64,000 nt of DNA from an uncultured Sanguibacteroides sp. (GCF_900543425.1 NZ_UQRQ01000004.1:1-64000); one strand, 5' to 3'. Numbered from the stretch's first letter, positions 42,925 to 53,245 are shown. Numbers and translations: made by a program. The notes: generated from the sequence alone by a model not told the origin.

Positions 42925-45408
42925 TTAATTCATGGTGGTTTTAGGAGATATTAGGATCTTTTTTATACCCACGGCAATATACGCGAGCAATAATAGTAAT
43001 AATATGCCGGAACATATAGCTGAAATTTTAGCTCCCATATAATAAGATTCCGGTTTATATTCGAGTACAATAGTATGTTCCCCTGCCGGGATAATCATGC
43101 CTCTCAGAATGTAATTGGCTCTGAAAAGGTCGGTTTCTTGTCCGTCGATATAAGCTTTCCAACCTTTGGGGTAATAGACCTCACTAAATAATGTTAGTTG
43201 TTCATTGGCGGCTTTGCTCTTGTATTCCAGTCGGTTGGGAGCATATTGTGTTAATACGATCTCTCCGTTTTCGTCGTAGTTGAAGCCTTTATCTTGAATA
43301 ATCGATTTAAATTCTTCGTTGATAACAGCTACTTCAGCCGGATCTATTGCCTGTAACGTAACCAATTCCTCTTTTGGCGTGTTTACCAGTTTATAATCCT
43401 GTACAAACCAAGCATTCCCGAGGGCAGATCGATTTTCAATAGAGGTGTTGGCGTTCAGGATAATGTATTTCGTGTTAAGCATATTCAACACCTTTTGCTT
43501 TTTCAGACTCTCTTCCATTCCCGCAAGAGTCTGTGTCGCATTTACATCTTTTTGGAAAGATTGAATCTCGGGAATAATGAAATAATCGATTATATCCTGA
43601 TAGCGTTGTAATTTTGCCGCACTATAGCCGCCGATGGTTTTGTGAAAATAGCTGGAGTGGGAATCATTGAACACGTTTACAGCCAGATCCAATACCCGAT
43701 AATTCGGATTTTTATCTTTTAAGATTTCCAAATCGACCGGACGAGCCCGGAATTGATTATTAAATTCTTTTTGAGTAACAAAATGGTTATTGTTCAGGTA
43801 ACGTTTGTCGATGGTCCACATATCCGTCAGTATCAAAAGACTGAGGATGATGGCCATTTGAGAAAATTTTAATTTTTGGATAACTCCCGCCCAGATCACG
43901 GCTCCTGCCAAGAGAATAAAGATTAAAGAGCGGAAAGCGTCGGCCCGCAGCATGGATATTCTGTCTTGAATCACCAATGCCCGTAGCCAGTCATAATACT
44001 GTTGGTCTACGGGTGCCGTAAAATTACCGGCCAAGCCGGGAATCAGGGCAAAAACGGCACAAATACCTCCGGTAATACCGATAGCAATTTTTAATCCTTT
44101 GACCAAAGTTTTCTTGTCAAACTTTTGATTAAATATTTGGTTTAGGGTATAAATGCCCAACAAGGGGATCGTAAGTTGTAAAATGATCAGGATCATGGAC
44201 GGTACCCTGAATTTATTGTATAGAGGTACATAATCGTAGAAGATATTGGAGAAGAACATAAAATTTCGTCCCCAGCCCAAAAACAGGGCCAATAAAGTAA
44301 CTCCTACGATCCACCATTTCATCGGACCTTTGATCAAAACGATTCCCAGCACGAAAAGAAAGACAGCGATGGCTCCCATGTACATCGGACCGGCCGTGAA
44401 GGGTTGTTGTCCCCAGTAAGTTCCTAATTGCCGAATAACTTGATCGACTTCCTTTACTCCCTGTTGTTTTAAGTATTTGTAGGTTTCCGAATTGGTTCCT
44501 AATCCTCCCTGTGAACTGCCTCCTTTAAAGTTGGGAATCAGTAAATTTAATGTTTCGTCTATCCCGTAACTCCAGGCCGTGGCGTACTCTTTATCCAAAC
44601 CCTTTGTTTTGTCGGACGGATTGTCGGAGGTTAACTCAGAGCCTCCTCGCATGGTATATTTTCCATATTCCCAGGTAGGCCATAGGTGATTGACATTGGT
44701 CCCTGCGGCCAAACCGGCCGCTACCACCAATAGGAGGGCTGTTTTAAGGAAAGCAGGTAATGTTTTGTTTTTGATAGCGATATAGAGTTGTCCGATGCCA
44801 TAGGCGATAATGACGAATGCCAGATAGAAGGTAATTTGAGGATGGTTTGCCGTGATTTCGAACGAGAGGGCCAAACCGAATAAGAGGGCGCCTAATAATC
44901 GTTTCTTTCGGAAAGCGTAGACGACTCCCGCCAGGACGAGCGGCATAAAAGCGATGGCCATCATTTTAGCATTATGTCCTACCAGCAGGATCTGGAAATT
45001 GTAGGAACAAAAGCCGAAAGCCAGAGCGCCTGCAATCGCTAACCAAGCGTTTACGCCAAAGGCCAACATCAGCAAATAAAAACTAAAGAGTGCGATGATG
45101 AGGTAACTTGCCGGACGTGCACCGATAAACAATTGTTTGTATATGTATTCGAGGTAGTTCCCTTTATATTTAGTCAGGATCATCGTCGTGGGCATACCGC
45201 TGAACATGGAGTTGGTCCATAACGTCTCCTCCCCGGTCTTTTTTTGGAATTCCAAAATTTCGTTGGCGGCACCTCTCCAGGAAGAGATATCCGATTGATG
45301 CACGATTTTACCTTCAAAGAGAGCAGGAAAATAGGCATAAGAAATGATGATAAAAAGAATTAAGGCAATGAAATGCGGGTATAGCGGTTTGAAGTTGATT
45401 TTTTTCAT
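42925..45408 (-). CDS. YfhO family membrane protein
   Basis: About 827 residues from the ATG at 45408 (MKKINFKPLYPHFIALILFI). A longer frame adds 12 residues without support. Many membrane segments fill the first 530 residues, interrupted by a periplasmic loop with the family motif FPALFEGKIVHQSDISSWRG near the N-terminus and NVNHLWPTWEYGKYTMRGGS near 250. A soluble C-terminal part ends with one last membrane helix. YfhO proteins are GT-C-like and act in glycosylation of lipoteichoic acid or related polymers in Firmicutes; the role in Bacteroidota is unknown. It is divergent from the flippase gene. Confidence 0.87.
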   Translation of the reverse strand: MKKINFKPLYPHFIALILFIIISYAYFPALFEGKIVHQSDISSWRGAANEILEFQKKTGEETLWTNSMFSGMPTTMILTKYKGNYLEYIYKQLFIGARPASYLIIALFSFYLLMLAFGVNAWLAIAGALAFGFCSYNFQILLVGHNAKMMAIAFMPLVLAGVVYAFRKKRLLGALLFGLALSFEITANHPQITFYLAFVIIAYGIGQLYIAIKNKTLPAFLKTALLLVVAAGLAAGTNVNHLWPTWEYGKYTMRGGSELTSDNPSDKTKGLDKEYATAWSYGIDETLNLLIPNFKGGSSQGGLGTNSETYKYLKQQGVKEVDQVIRQLGTYWGQQPFTAGPMYMGAIAVFLFVLGIVLIKGPMKWWIVGVTLLALFLGWGRNFMFFSNIFYDYVPLYNKFRVPSMILIILQLTIPLLGIYTLNQIFNQKFDKKTLVKGLKIAIGITGGICAVFALIPGLAGNFTAPVDQQYYDWLRALVIQDRISMLRADAFRSLIFILLAGAVIWAGVIQKLKFSQMAIILSLLILTDMWTIDKRYLNNNHFVTQKEFNNQFRARPVDLEILKDKNPNYRVLDLAVNVFNDSHSSYFHKTIGGYSAAKLQRYQDIIDYFIIPEIQSFQKDVNATQTLAGMEESLKKQKVLNMLNTKYIILNANTSIENRSALGNAWFVQDYKLVNTPKEELVTLQAIDPAEVAVINEEFKSIIQDKGFNYDENGEIVLTQYAPNRLEYKSKAANEQLTLFSEVYYPKGWKAYIDGQETDLFRANYILRGMIIPAGEHTIVLEYKPESYYMGAKISAICSGILLLLLLAYIAVGIKKILISPKTTMN

Positions 45409-45441
45409 GGATAAATTCTTTAACTTATGATGAAACAGGGA

Positions 45442-45449
45442 CAAAAATA
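45442..45449 (-). promoter_or_regulatory. Candidate -7 box of the yfhO gene
   Basis: The minus strand reads TATTTTTG, fitting TAnnTTTG, 34 bases before the predicted start. A CAAA (TTTG on the minus strand) lies at 45464 but is too close for the standard spacing. Confidence 0.4.
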
Positions 45450-45491
45450 AAAAATATAATCGTCAAACCCCCATTATCGATAAATAATTCC

Positions 45492-45499
45492 TATTTTTG
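45492..45499 (+). promoter_or_regulatory. Candidate -7 box of the flippase operon
   Basis: TATTTTTG fits TAnnTTTG, 39 bases before the flippase start, divergent from the yfhO box. No clear -33 element is visible. Confidence 0.4.
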
Positions 45500-45538
45500 T
45501 TTACTATTTGCGCGATAAATCTATAAGTACAAAGGTTC

Positions 45539-47035
45539 ATGGGGGTTATTATCCGGCAAAGCATAAAAGGCACAGTTGTAAATTACGTGGGGGCTTTTAT
45601 CGGTTTCCTTTCCACGATGTTTATCGTGACTCGTTTTTTAACTTCTGAAGAGATCGGTTTAACCCGGGTATTATTTGAAGCTGCAACCTTATTGGGAACT
45701 TTCGTTCAGTTGGGGACAACCTCTTCCGCTATTCGCTTTTTTCCTTCTTTTAAAAGTAAAGACGGGCGGAATAACGGTTTCTTTTTCTATCTTGTAATTC
45801 TGCCTTTAATCGGGTGTTGCCTTTTTGTTCCTGTGGCATGGTTCCTGAAACAGCCTGTCTCTGCCTATTTTGAGCAGAACTCGGCTCTTTTCGTGGATTA
45901 CTATAACTGGTTGTTTCCCTTGATGTTTTTTATCGTTTACCTCGGGGTATTCGAAACCTACTCTAATTTGTTGATGAGAATCGCTGTTCCCAAATTGATT
46001 CGGGAAGTGGTGATCCGCTTGTTGTTGATCGGTGTTTACATCTTATATGCTATTCATGTGACGGGCATGACCGGGTTGGTCGTTACCTATATTGCCGTGT
46101 ATGGGATTGCAATGTTTTTAAATCTATGGTATGCTTCTCGAATAGGCTCCGTCTCTTTAAAGCATGATTTTTCTTTTATAAACAAAGATCTTCGTAAAGA
46201 TATTTTGAAGTATACCGCTTTTCTAATGGTAGGGGTTATCGGGGGAAGCATCACCAGTAAATTGGATCTTTTTATGGTGAGTGCGGAGATGGGGTTGAAT
46301 TACGGTGGGATCTATACCATTGCCTTTTATATGGTTGCCATTATCGATATTCCTTCCCGTTCGATTACGGCTATTTCTTCTCCGGTAGCGGCGGAAGCGT
46401 TGAGAGCCGGTGATTTCGAAAAGGCGAATGCCCTGTATAAAAAGGTTTCGCTTCATCAGTTATTAATCGGAGGATTTCTCTTTTTACTTTTATGGATCAA
46501 TATTGACAATATATTCGATATTATTCCTAACGGAGCGGATTATCGGGCCGGCAAATGGGTCGTTTTCTTTATCGGTCTTTCTCGTTTGATCGTGATGTTT
46601 TTAGGGTTTGGCTATACGTTGATTAGTTTCTCCAAATACTATTATTGGGGTCTTTATTTTACTTTTTTTATTACGGCTATCACTATTCTCACGAACAGTT
46701 GGCTGATACCGATATTGGGAATGACTGGGGCTGCCGTAGCGACATTATTGACCTGTGTTCTTTCCCATACGGTTCAACAATGGCTTGTATTTGCGAAAGT
46801 GAAGGGGAATCCTTATACGTGGAATACGCTTAGATTATTAGGGGTTTTCTTGTTATTATTCGGGTTGAATGTCGTCTTACCGGAAATAGACAACCCTTGG
46901 TCGGACGGAATATTCCGGAGTACGGTTATGTGTATCGCAGGAGGTGTGCTTATTTATTTTCTACATCTTTCTCCCGAAGTAAATCAGTTAGCGGATGATC
47001 TAATTTTTAAATGGCTGAAATGGAGGAAGAGATGA
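45539..47035 (+). CDS. Wzx-like oligosaccharide flippase
   Basis: This 498-residue protein has about fourteen membrane segments. The N-terminus IRQSIKGTVVNYVGAFIGFL and the following FIVTRFLTSEEIGLTRVL are typical of the MATE/MVF-type polysaccharide flippases (Wzx). Such proteins move undecaprenyl-linked sugar repeat units across the inner membrane. A functional match to a glycan is not possible from sequence. It heads a three-gene plus-strand run with two glycosyltransferases and overlaps the next start (ATGATGA). Confidence 0.88.
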   Translation: MGVIIRQSIKGTVVNYVGAFIGFLSTMFIVTRFLTSEEIGLTRVLFEAATLLGTFVQLGTTSSAIRFFPSFKSKDGRNNGFFFYLVILPLIGCCLFVPVAWFLKQPVSAYFEQNSALFVDYYNWLFPLMFFIVYLGVFETYSNLLMRIAVPKLIREVVIRLLLIGVYILYAIHVTGMTGLVVTYIAVYGIAMFLNLWYASRIGSVSLKHDFSFINKDLRKDILKYTAFLMVGVIGGSITSKLDLFMVSAEMGLNYGGIYTIAFYMVAIIDIPSRSITAISSPVAAEALRAGDFEKANALYKKVSLHQLLIGGFLFLLLWINIDNIFDIIPNGADYRAGKWVVFFIGLSRLIVMFLGFGYTLISFSKYYYWGLYFTFFITAITILTNSWLIPILGMTGAAVATLLTCVLSHTVQQWLVFAKVKGNPYTWNTLRLLGVFLLLFGLNVVLPEIDNPWSDGIFRSTVMCIAGGVLIYFLHLSPEVNQLADDLIFKWLKWRKR

Positions 47036-47916
47036 TGAAAAAATTGACTGTTTTTACCCCAACTTATAACCGGGCTTATACTTTAGGACGATTATACGAG
47101 AGTTTATGCCGTCAGAGTAATAAAAACTTTGAATGGTTGGTCGTGGACGACGGGTCGGAAGACGAAACGGAAGAGCTTATAAAAACCTGGCAATCGGAAG
47201 GAAGTATTTCCATAAAATATATTTACCAGGAAAACGGCGGAAAGATGAGGGCCCATAATAGGGGGGTAAAGAGTGCGGAGACCGAATTATTTGTGTGTGT
47301 GGATTCAGATGATTATTTGGTAGATGACGGGGTAGAGAAAATTTTATCCTTTTGGAAGGAGAAGGGGAGAGAGGCGACGATTGCCGGGATCGTGGGCTAC
47401 CGGGGGAAAAATACCGAAGAGACCCTGTTGGACGGAAGGTTTCCTTATGAGCGAAATTCGACATTGAAGGATTTGTATAAATACGGTTTTCGGGGAGATT
47501 CGACATTGGTATATAGAACGGAGATTCTTCGTTCGTTCTTGTTTCCCGAAATCGAAGGTGAGAAATTTATCTCTGAGGCCTACGTGTATAATCAGATAGA
47601 CCGGCAATTTCAGCTGTCGGTTTTGCCTCAGATTATTATTGTATGTAACTATCTGGAGGATGGTTATACTCGTAACCACGCGAGGTTAAGAAAGGATAAT
47701 CCGATCGGGTGTGCTTTATATAGTAACCAGAAGGCAATGTATGCCGAGACCTTGAAAGAGAGGTGGGTAAACACGATCAATTATGTCAGCTACGCTCTGG
47801 CCGGTAAAAAGAGGCGTATTCTGGAAGATTCGTCGAATAAAATAAGGACCTTGTGTTGTTATCCTTTAGGATATCTTTTGTTTTTAAAGCGGAAACATAA
47901 AAATAAGAAAGTATGA
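47032..47916 (+). CDS. Glycosyltransferase family 2
   Basis: About 294 residues from the ATG at 47032, which overlaps the flippase stop and has a GGAGG run six bases upstream. An earlier in-frame ATG at 47011 would read inside the flippase gene. GT2 motifs are LTVFTPTYNRAYTLGRLYES, VVDDGSEDETEEL and the metal-binding CVDSDDYL. The C-terminal basic tail (KRKHKNKK) suggests contact with the membrane. It probably extends a lipid-linked repeat unit for the adjacent flippase. Confidence 0.9.
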   Translation: MMKKLTVFTPTYNRAYTLGRLYESLCRQSNKNFEWLVVDDGSEDETEELIKTWQSEGSISIKYIYQENGGKMRAHNRGVKSAETELFVCVDSDDYLVDDGVEKILSFWKEKGREATIAGIVGYRGKNTEETLLDGRFPYERNSTLKDLYKYGFRGDSTLVYRTEILRSFLFPEIEGEKFISEAYVYNQIDRQFQLSVLPQIIIVCNYLEDGYTRNHARLRKDNPIGCALYSNQKAMYAETLKERWVNTINYVSYALAGKKRRILEDSSNKIRTLCCYPLGYLLFLKRKHKNKKV

Positions 47917-49022
47917 AAGTGGCTTATTTCCTTGGAGCGTTAAATCGGGGAGGTATGGAGACTCTCTTGTTGGATATTTTATCCCGGGCGAACACGGCTT
48001 CTTATCAAATCGTCTGTATTTACCGGGAAGAGGGGGGTATTTCGGATGCATTTAAAGCCACGGGAGTTCCCTTGTTTAAGATGACACCCCGAAGAGGGAT
48101 GGATTTATCTTACATCCTTCGTTTGAGAAGGTTGCTTTGCCGGGAAAAAGTAGATATTGTTCATGCCCAACATTCGTTGGAAGCTTGTTATGCTTGGTTA
48201 GCCACAAGAGGATGCGGGATAAAGATAATTCAAACGTTTCACGGTTATGATTATCATCAGACGGCGAAGGGGCGTTTTTTTATGAAATGGATGATCCGGC
48301 ATGCGGATTTGAATATTTTCGTGAGTGAAGTACAAAAGTCGTATTACGAAAAAAAATATCATTTTCCCCCGAACCGGAGTCAGGTCGTTTACAACGGGAT
48401 CGATTTCGCTAAATTCGAACAACGGGGGAGAGGGGAAACTTTTGAATCACCCGGATTATTAATCGGGAGTGTCGGTAATTTTGTTCCCGGAAGAGACCAG
48501 ATAACGATTTGTCGGTTTCTGGTTTTGTTGAAAAAAACGGGTATTCCTTTTCGATTTCTGTTTGCAGGTAGAAAAGATTCCCGTTATCCTCATCTGTATG
48601 ACGAATGTGTCCGTTTCTGTGAGACCGAAGGTCTACAGGAAGAAGTCTGTTTTTTGGGGACAAGGTCGGATGTCCCTTCTCTTTTGGCACAATGGGACGC
48701 TTTTATCTACTCTACGGAACACGATACCTTCGGTATTGCCGTCATAGAGGCTATTGCTGCCGGAATCCCTGTTTTTGTAAACGATTGGGAGGTGATGCGG
48801 GAAGTGACGGAAGAGGGAAGATTAGCTGTGTTATATAAAACAAAAGAGGTAGAGCGGTTGTTGTCCTTTTTTCTGGATTTCTATGCTCATCCCGAAGAAT
48901 ACCGGGAAAAAGCGCAGAAAGCGGCTCTTCATATCAAGGAAAAATACGGGATAGAAAAGCATATGGAGGAGTTGAGTAAACGGTATGCTTATTTATTAGG
49001 AACCGGTAATAAAACGTGTTGA
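47913..49022 (+). CDS. Glycosyltransferase family 4
   Basis: This 369-residue GT-B fold transferase has an N-terminal glycine-rich start (FLGALNRGGMETLLLDIL), a VVYNGIDFAKF linker motif, and the donor-binding EHDTFGIAVIEA (E-x7-E) near residue 273. It overlaps the preceding transferase gene by four bases. Its last 34 bases overlap the convergent glycosyltransferase gene on the other strand. The sugar specificity is unknown. Confidence 0.9.
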   Translation: MKVAYFLGALNRGGMETLLLDILSRANTASYQIVCIYREEGGISDAFKATGVPLFKMTPRRGMDLSYILRLRRLLCREKVDIVHAQHSLEACYAWLATRGCGIKIIQTFHGYDYHQTAKGRFFMKWMIRHADLNIFVSEVQKSYYEKKYHFPPNRSQVVYNGIDFAKFEQRGRGETFESPGLLIGSVGNFVPGRDQITICRFLVLLKKTGIPFRFLFAGRKDSRYPHLYDECVRFCETEGLQEEVCFLGTRSDVPSLLAQWDAFIYSTEHDTFGIAVIEAIAAGIPVFVNDWEVMREVTEEGRLAVLYKTKEVERLLSFFLDFYAHPEEYREKAQKAALHIKEKYGIEKHMEELSKRYAYLLGTGNKTC

Positions 49023-50188
49023 ATGAAATCGGGATAGTTCTTCTTTGCGGAGAATTTTTCCAACCATAATTCGCGGGGGTGAAACGTATCCTTGATCTTG
49101 TATACTTCACGGATTTGGGTAGCGATGAATTCGGGAGAAGAATCGGGAGCGATCAGCATACCGGTTTCCGAAGTAACGATTTCACGTGTTCCTCCTACAT
49201 TTGTTGCAATGATCGGAATATCAAAGGAGATGGCCTCCATGATTGCCACGGGTAATCCTTCGCTGGAACTGACGTTGATAAAGATATCGATAGGTCGTGT
49301 TTGATAATATTCGATGACTTGCTTATTACTCCATCTACCGGTGAAGTTTACCTTTATGTTTTCAGGGAGATGTCGGCTTTTTTCTTTTAATTCTTCCCAT
49401 AGATTACCGTCTCCGATATGGGTCCATTCGATTTTTTGTTCCTGAATGGTTTGTAGGGCTTCCAGAATTAGCGCTACCCGTTTGACAGGAATTACGTTGG
49501 AGCAGCTCAGAAGATGGATGGTTGCATCTGGCGGGAAAGATTTTTTAACCCCATGGTCCAGTGTACCTAAATAGCTATAACAGGCATTAAAATGATATTT
49601 CCCGTATCGTTCCAAGGCGTAATCCAAACCTTGTTTGGAGATATAGACGGCTTGTGTCAGATGCGTGTAAACTTCTTTGCGGAATGGAAGATATCGATTG
49701 GATCTTCTCTCTAAATATATATCCGCTCCGTGAAAACGGACGATCTTTTTACGGGTATTTTTAATGAAGGGAAGCACATAGGCCGTACCGATACCCCAAT
49801 AAAAATAAACGGTTTCGTCTTTAAATTCGTCGTTAACTTTTTTAAAATCTTTATTAGAGAGGATAGCTCGGCAAAAGATAGATACCGAGATGTATTTTAT
49901 AGCTTTGCTTAGACTGGTATAGGCTTTGTCCGAAAAGAATCGGCGAATAAAATAAAAAACCGGGGCCCAACAAAAGATGCCCGACAAGATCGTATCCCGG
50001 TCGTTCCTGAGCATGGGTTTTAATACCCTGCAATTGGACGGAACTTTACGCGTGATCTCTCCCTCGCCTATCCAAGGAAGGATTGTAATCTCGTCGAAAG
50101 CTTCTGACAGGTAACCGATTTCATTCTCGATAAAAGGTTCTTTGTAACTATAAGGGAAACTTTGGGTGAAAAATAATAGTCGTTTCAT
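48989..50188 (-). CDS. Glycosyltransferase family 4
   Basis: This 399-residue GT-B transferase starts LLFFTQSFPYSYKEPFIENE. It has a central acceptor-domain end IVRFHGADIY, then LLSCSNVIPVKRVALILEAL and the E-x7-E donor site in SSEGLPVAIMEA. It begins a set of minus-strand glycan genes running down from asnB: asnB, GT2, then this gene, with gaps of 32 and 3 bases. Its 3' end overlaps the plus-strand transferase by 34 bases. Confidence 0.9.
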   Translation of the reverse strand: MKRLLFFTQSFPYSYKEPFIENEIGYLSEAFDEITILPWIGEGEITRKVPSNCRVLKPMLRNDRDTILSGIFCWAPVFYFIRRFFSDKAYTSLSKAIKYISVSIFCRAILSNKDFKKVNDEFKDETVYFYWGIGTAYVLPFIKNTRKKIVRFHGADIYLERRSNRYLPFRKEVYTHLTQAVYISKQGLDYALERYGKYHFNACYSYLGTLDHGVKKSFPPDATIHLLSCSNVIPVKRVALILEALQTIQEQKIEWTHIGDGNLWEELKEKSRHLPENIKVNFTGRWSNKQVIEYYQTRPIDIFINVSSSEGLPVAIMEAISFDIPIIATNVGGTREIVTSETGMLIAPDSSPEFIATQIREVYKIKDTFHPRELWLEKFSAKKNYPDFIQHVLLPVPNK

Positions 50189-50191
50189 GGG

Positions 50192-51241
50192 TTATTTATT
50201 TTTACCGTAATAATTTTTGGAGAAACCTTTTACTTCTTTTCCTTTCAGGGTATTCCATAACCCCCAAATTAGACCTGCCCCGTAAGCGAACACTTGAATG
50301 TTCAGGGTTAATATAGAGAGCAAAGCCGTTTTACAGCTCTTGTATTTACAATAAGATTGTAAAAAGGCAAGCAGGCAGATACCGATGAATCCGCATCCGA
50401 TAACGGCCCAAATCAGAGAAGCGTGTGCGGGTAGTAAAAAAGAAAGAATCCCGATAAGGACCAGCCCGACAAGTAGTAATGTGGGCAATAGATGTACGGC
50501 TTTCAATGTGTGCGGATGCCTGCGGGTCAGGTTAATCCGGGCGACACCCCAGTTGAATATCTGCCTGAAGAATTTAGGAATGCTGGTACGGCGTTTATGA
50601 TAGACAAAAGCCCCGGGAATCAACCCGACTTTAAATCCCGCATTGTATATCCTCATGGAGTAGTCCATGTCCTGTCCGTGACGTAGTCCTCCCATGCCTC
50701 CGATTGTTTCGTATATTTTCCGGGATATACCCATGTTGAAACTGCGGGGGTAGAATTTTCCGATATGCCTTTTACTGCCGCGAGTCCCTCCGGTACCGAT
50801 AAATGAGGTCATCGAATAGTTGATGGCTTTCAACAGGGGGGAAAACGAAGGATGGCAAGTATCCGGTCCTCCGAAAGCATCGTAGGATTGTATTCGTTGT
50901 GTTTTTTCGATTTCCGTCAACCAATGCGGGGGGAACATACAGTCTGAATCTACAAAAATGAAATAATCCCCTTTGGCCTGACTCATGCCGAAATTACGGG
51001 CAGCTCCGGGCCCTTGGTTTTGTTGGAAAATGGCTCGTATCTGTAAACCGCTGGGAGAAGAATATTGCCGGATGAAATCTTTAAAGCCGTCTTTTGAACC
51101 GTCGTCTACAAACAGAAGTTCGAAAAGAGAACGGTCTCCTTCTAAGGCTTCGGCACTATCAAGCAATTCTTTGACCTCATCCAGCCGGTTATATACGGCT
51201 ATGATGACGGAATATGTCGTATTGGCGCTTTTTTCTTCCAT
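50192..51241 (-). CDS. Glycosyltransferase family 2 with C-terminal membrane helices
   Basis: In this 349-residue protein residues 8-230 form a GT-A domain with YSVIIAVYNRLDEVKELLDS, FVDDGSKDGF and the metal-binding FVDSDCMFPP. GGMGGLRHGQDMDYSMRI (about 188) corresponds to the ED/QxxRW-like acceptor region. Two to three hydrophobic segments follow at about 250-330, which place it in the inner membrane. Such processive-like GT2 proteins add sugars to lipid-linked intermediates. It starts 32 bases after asnB. Confidence 0.9.
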   Translation of the reverse strand: MEEKSANTTYSVIIAVYNRLDEVKELLDSAEALEGDRSLFELLFVDDGSKDGFKDFIRQYSSPSGLQIRAIFQQNQGPGAARNFGMSQAKGDYFIFVDSDCMFPPHWLTEIEKTQRIQSYDAFGGPDTCHPSFSPLLKAINYSMTSFIGTGGTRGSKRHIGKFYPRSFNMGISRKIYETIGGMGGLRHGQDMDYSMRIYNAGFKVGLIPGAFVYHKRRTSIPKFFRQIFNWGVARINLTRRHPHTLKAVHLLPTLLLVGLVLIGILSFLLPAHASLIWAVIGCGFIGICLLAFLQSYCKYKSCKTALLSILTLNIQVFAYGAGLIWGLWNTLKGKEVKGFSKNYYGKNK

Positions 51242-51273
51242 GTTTATGCCTGATCTATAGGTTTCCGGTATTT

Positions 51274-53202
51274 TTACTTGTAATAAGATTCGATATGATC
51301 ATCCGTGCGACGGTGTATGAATTGATCTTCCCATATGGCTAATCCGACCAGAATCCAGATGTAATTATAGTGCCATCGAAGTTTTGGATGGGCCGGATAG
51401 TCCAAGATACGTTTGATGTAATCGTAATTAAATATTCCCTGTTGATCGATGTATTTTTTTGTCAGTATCTTTTCTGCGGTCTCTTTTAAGTCTTTTTTGA
51501 ATTGGAGATACGGATTGACTGTAAATCCCCATTTTTTCTTCGTGATAATTTTGGGCGGCAGGTAAGGCTCTAATGCTTTTCGGAAAAGATATTTTGTCTG
51601 GTTATTCTTTATTTTTAATTCTACGGGCAACCGGAAGGCGAATTCGACCAGCTCTTTGTCAAGCAAAGGAACTCGCTCTTCTACCGAATGAGCCATAGAC
51701 ATTCGATCGTCGGTCAATAGATAGTCATTGACCATTTTGGTTTGAAATTCGGCATAGAGAACTTGGTCCAGGGCTTTTTCGTGTCGAACCCGATAGAATA
51801 GGTTGTCGAACTCCTGATGAACCCGAATACTCTCCATTTGTCGCTGCTTTAGGAACGATTCGTTGTAAATGTTTTTATAAAAAGGAGTATCGTAATCCCA
51901 TACATTTCGAATAATCAGATAAAAACGCTCGATGTTTCCAATGGCAAGCAGCATTTGTACTCCCCGTCGGTATTCGTCGTAACGTAAGGAGTGAGCATTA
52001 TTCTGAAGTTTAAAGATAAAGTCCGATTTCCATCGTAACAAGCGTTGCATCCAATGCGGGGTATAATGATGCCAGCGATTGAACGGATAGATGAATTTAT
52101 GAATATCGTATCCGGCAAAAAGTTCGTCTCCACCCAATCCTCCTAAAATAACTTTTACTTTCGGATGTATAAAAGCCGACATATTGTAACCTTGAAGCAA
52201 ATTGATCTTAGGCTCCTCGGCATGCCAGATGACTTTCGGCATCTGTTGCATGGGATTCATGGAGAGACTCAGGGTATGGTGTTTCGTGTGAAAGTAATCC
52301 GCTATCTGTTGAGCGTCCGGAAATTCATCCGTGGGTTCATTGAAGCCGAGGGTGAACGTGTTTATCTCCGGAACTCCTAATTCATGCATTTTTTGTACGA
52401 TTGTAGAAGAATCCAGTCCTCCGGATAAGTAAACTCCCACGGGGACGTCACTGACCAGTTGTCGCTTTACGGCAGCTTTGATTAAAACATTGATTTGTGC
52501 TTTGGCCTCTTCTTCCGTGATGGAACGATCTGTTCCTACTGGCATTTCCCAGTATCGTTTGACCGTAAAAAGTCCGTTCTCGAATAGGGCGAAATGGGCT
52601 GCCGGAAGCCGTTTTATACCTTTGAATAAAGTTTCGTCTCCTTGGGTATATCTTAAATTCAAATGGATATGCAATGCCTTCAGATTGAGTTCCCGTTCGT
52701 ATTTCGGATGGAGAATAATGGATTTCTGTTCCGAGCCGAATATCAAAACTCCGTCTTTCAGATAGTAATGGAGAGGCTTTACTCCAAAATGATCTCTGAC
52801 AAGGAGGAGTCGATTGTGGTTCTTATCTAATAGAGCAAAAGCGAATATCCCGTTTAACCGATTAAAGAAACCTGTCCCGAACTCTTCGTAGAGGTGTACC
52901 AATACTTCCGTATCCGTATGGGTACGAAACCGATGTCCTTTGGATTTTAATTCCTCCTTTAATTCTTCGAAATTGTATATCTCTCCGTTGAAAATAACGC
53001 AGACGGACTGATCTTCGTTAAAGACGGGTTGATCTCCCGTGCATAGATCGATGATAGAGAGGCGACGATGTCCTAAGGTAAAATTTTGATGGGTATAGAT
53101 GGATTTGGCATCCGGACCTCGATGAGCGATTGCATCCAGCATTTTCGACATCAACGGTCGATTGTCTTTTTCTTTTTCAAATATCCCGGCTATCCCGCAC
53201 AT
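51274..53202 (-). CDS. asnB: Glutamine-hydrolysing asparagine synthase (amidotransferase)
   Basis: This 642-residue AsnB-family protein begins MCGIAGIFEKEKDN. C2 is the nucleophile of the glutaminase domain (1-210), with LGHRRLSIIDL and an NGEIYNFEEL motif. The synthetase domain shows the ATP-pyrophosphatase loop SGGLDSS near residue 260. It has an intact strong promoter and sits at the head of glycan genes. AsnB homologues in O-antigen loci amidate uronic acids rather than aspartate, so both roles are open. The adjacent glucuronyl epimerase-like gene makes the sugar-amidation role plausible. Confidence 0.9.
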   Translation of the reverse strand: MCGIAGIFEKEKDNRPLMSKMLDAIAHRGPDAKSIYTHQNFTLGHRRLSIIDLCTGDQPVFNEDQSVCVIFNGEIYNFEELKEELKSKGHRFRTHTDTEVLVHLYEEFGTGFFNRLNGIFAFALLDKNHNRLLLVRDHFGVKPLHYYLKDGVLIFGSEQKSIILHPKYERELNLKALHIHLNLRYTQGDETLFKGIKRLPAAHFALFENGLFTVKRYWEMPVGTDRSITEEEAKAQINVLIKAAVKRQLVSDVPVGVYLSGGLDSSTIVQKMHELGVPEINTFTLGFNEPTDEFPDAQQIADYFHTKHHTLSLSMNPMQQMPKVIWHAEEPKINLLQGYNMSAFIHPKVKVILGGLGGDELFAGYDIHKFIYPFNRWHHYTPHWMQRLLRWKSDFIFKLQNNAHSLRYDEYRRGVQMLLAIGNIERFYLIIRNVWDYDTPFYKNIYNESFLKQRQMESIRVHQEFDNLFYRVRHEKALDQVLYAEFQTKMVNDYLLTDDRMSMAHSVEERVPLLDKELVEFAFRLPVELKIKNNQTKYLFRKALEPYLPPKIITKKKWGFTVNPYLQFKKDLKETAEKILTKKYIDQQGIFNYDYIKRILDYPAHPKLRWHYNYIWILVGLAIWEDQFIHRRTDDHIESYYK

Positions 53203-53245
53203 AATTACCCTTATTCCGATAAAACGATTTTGTAGTCTTCATCTA

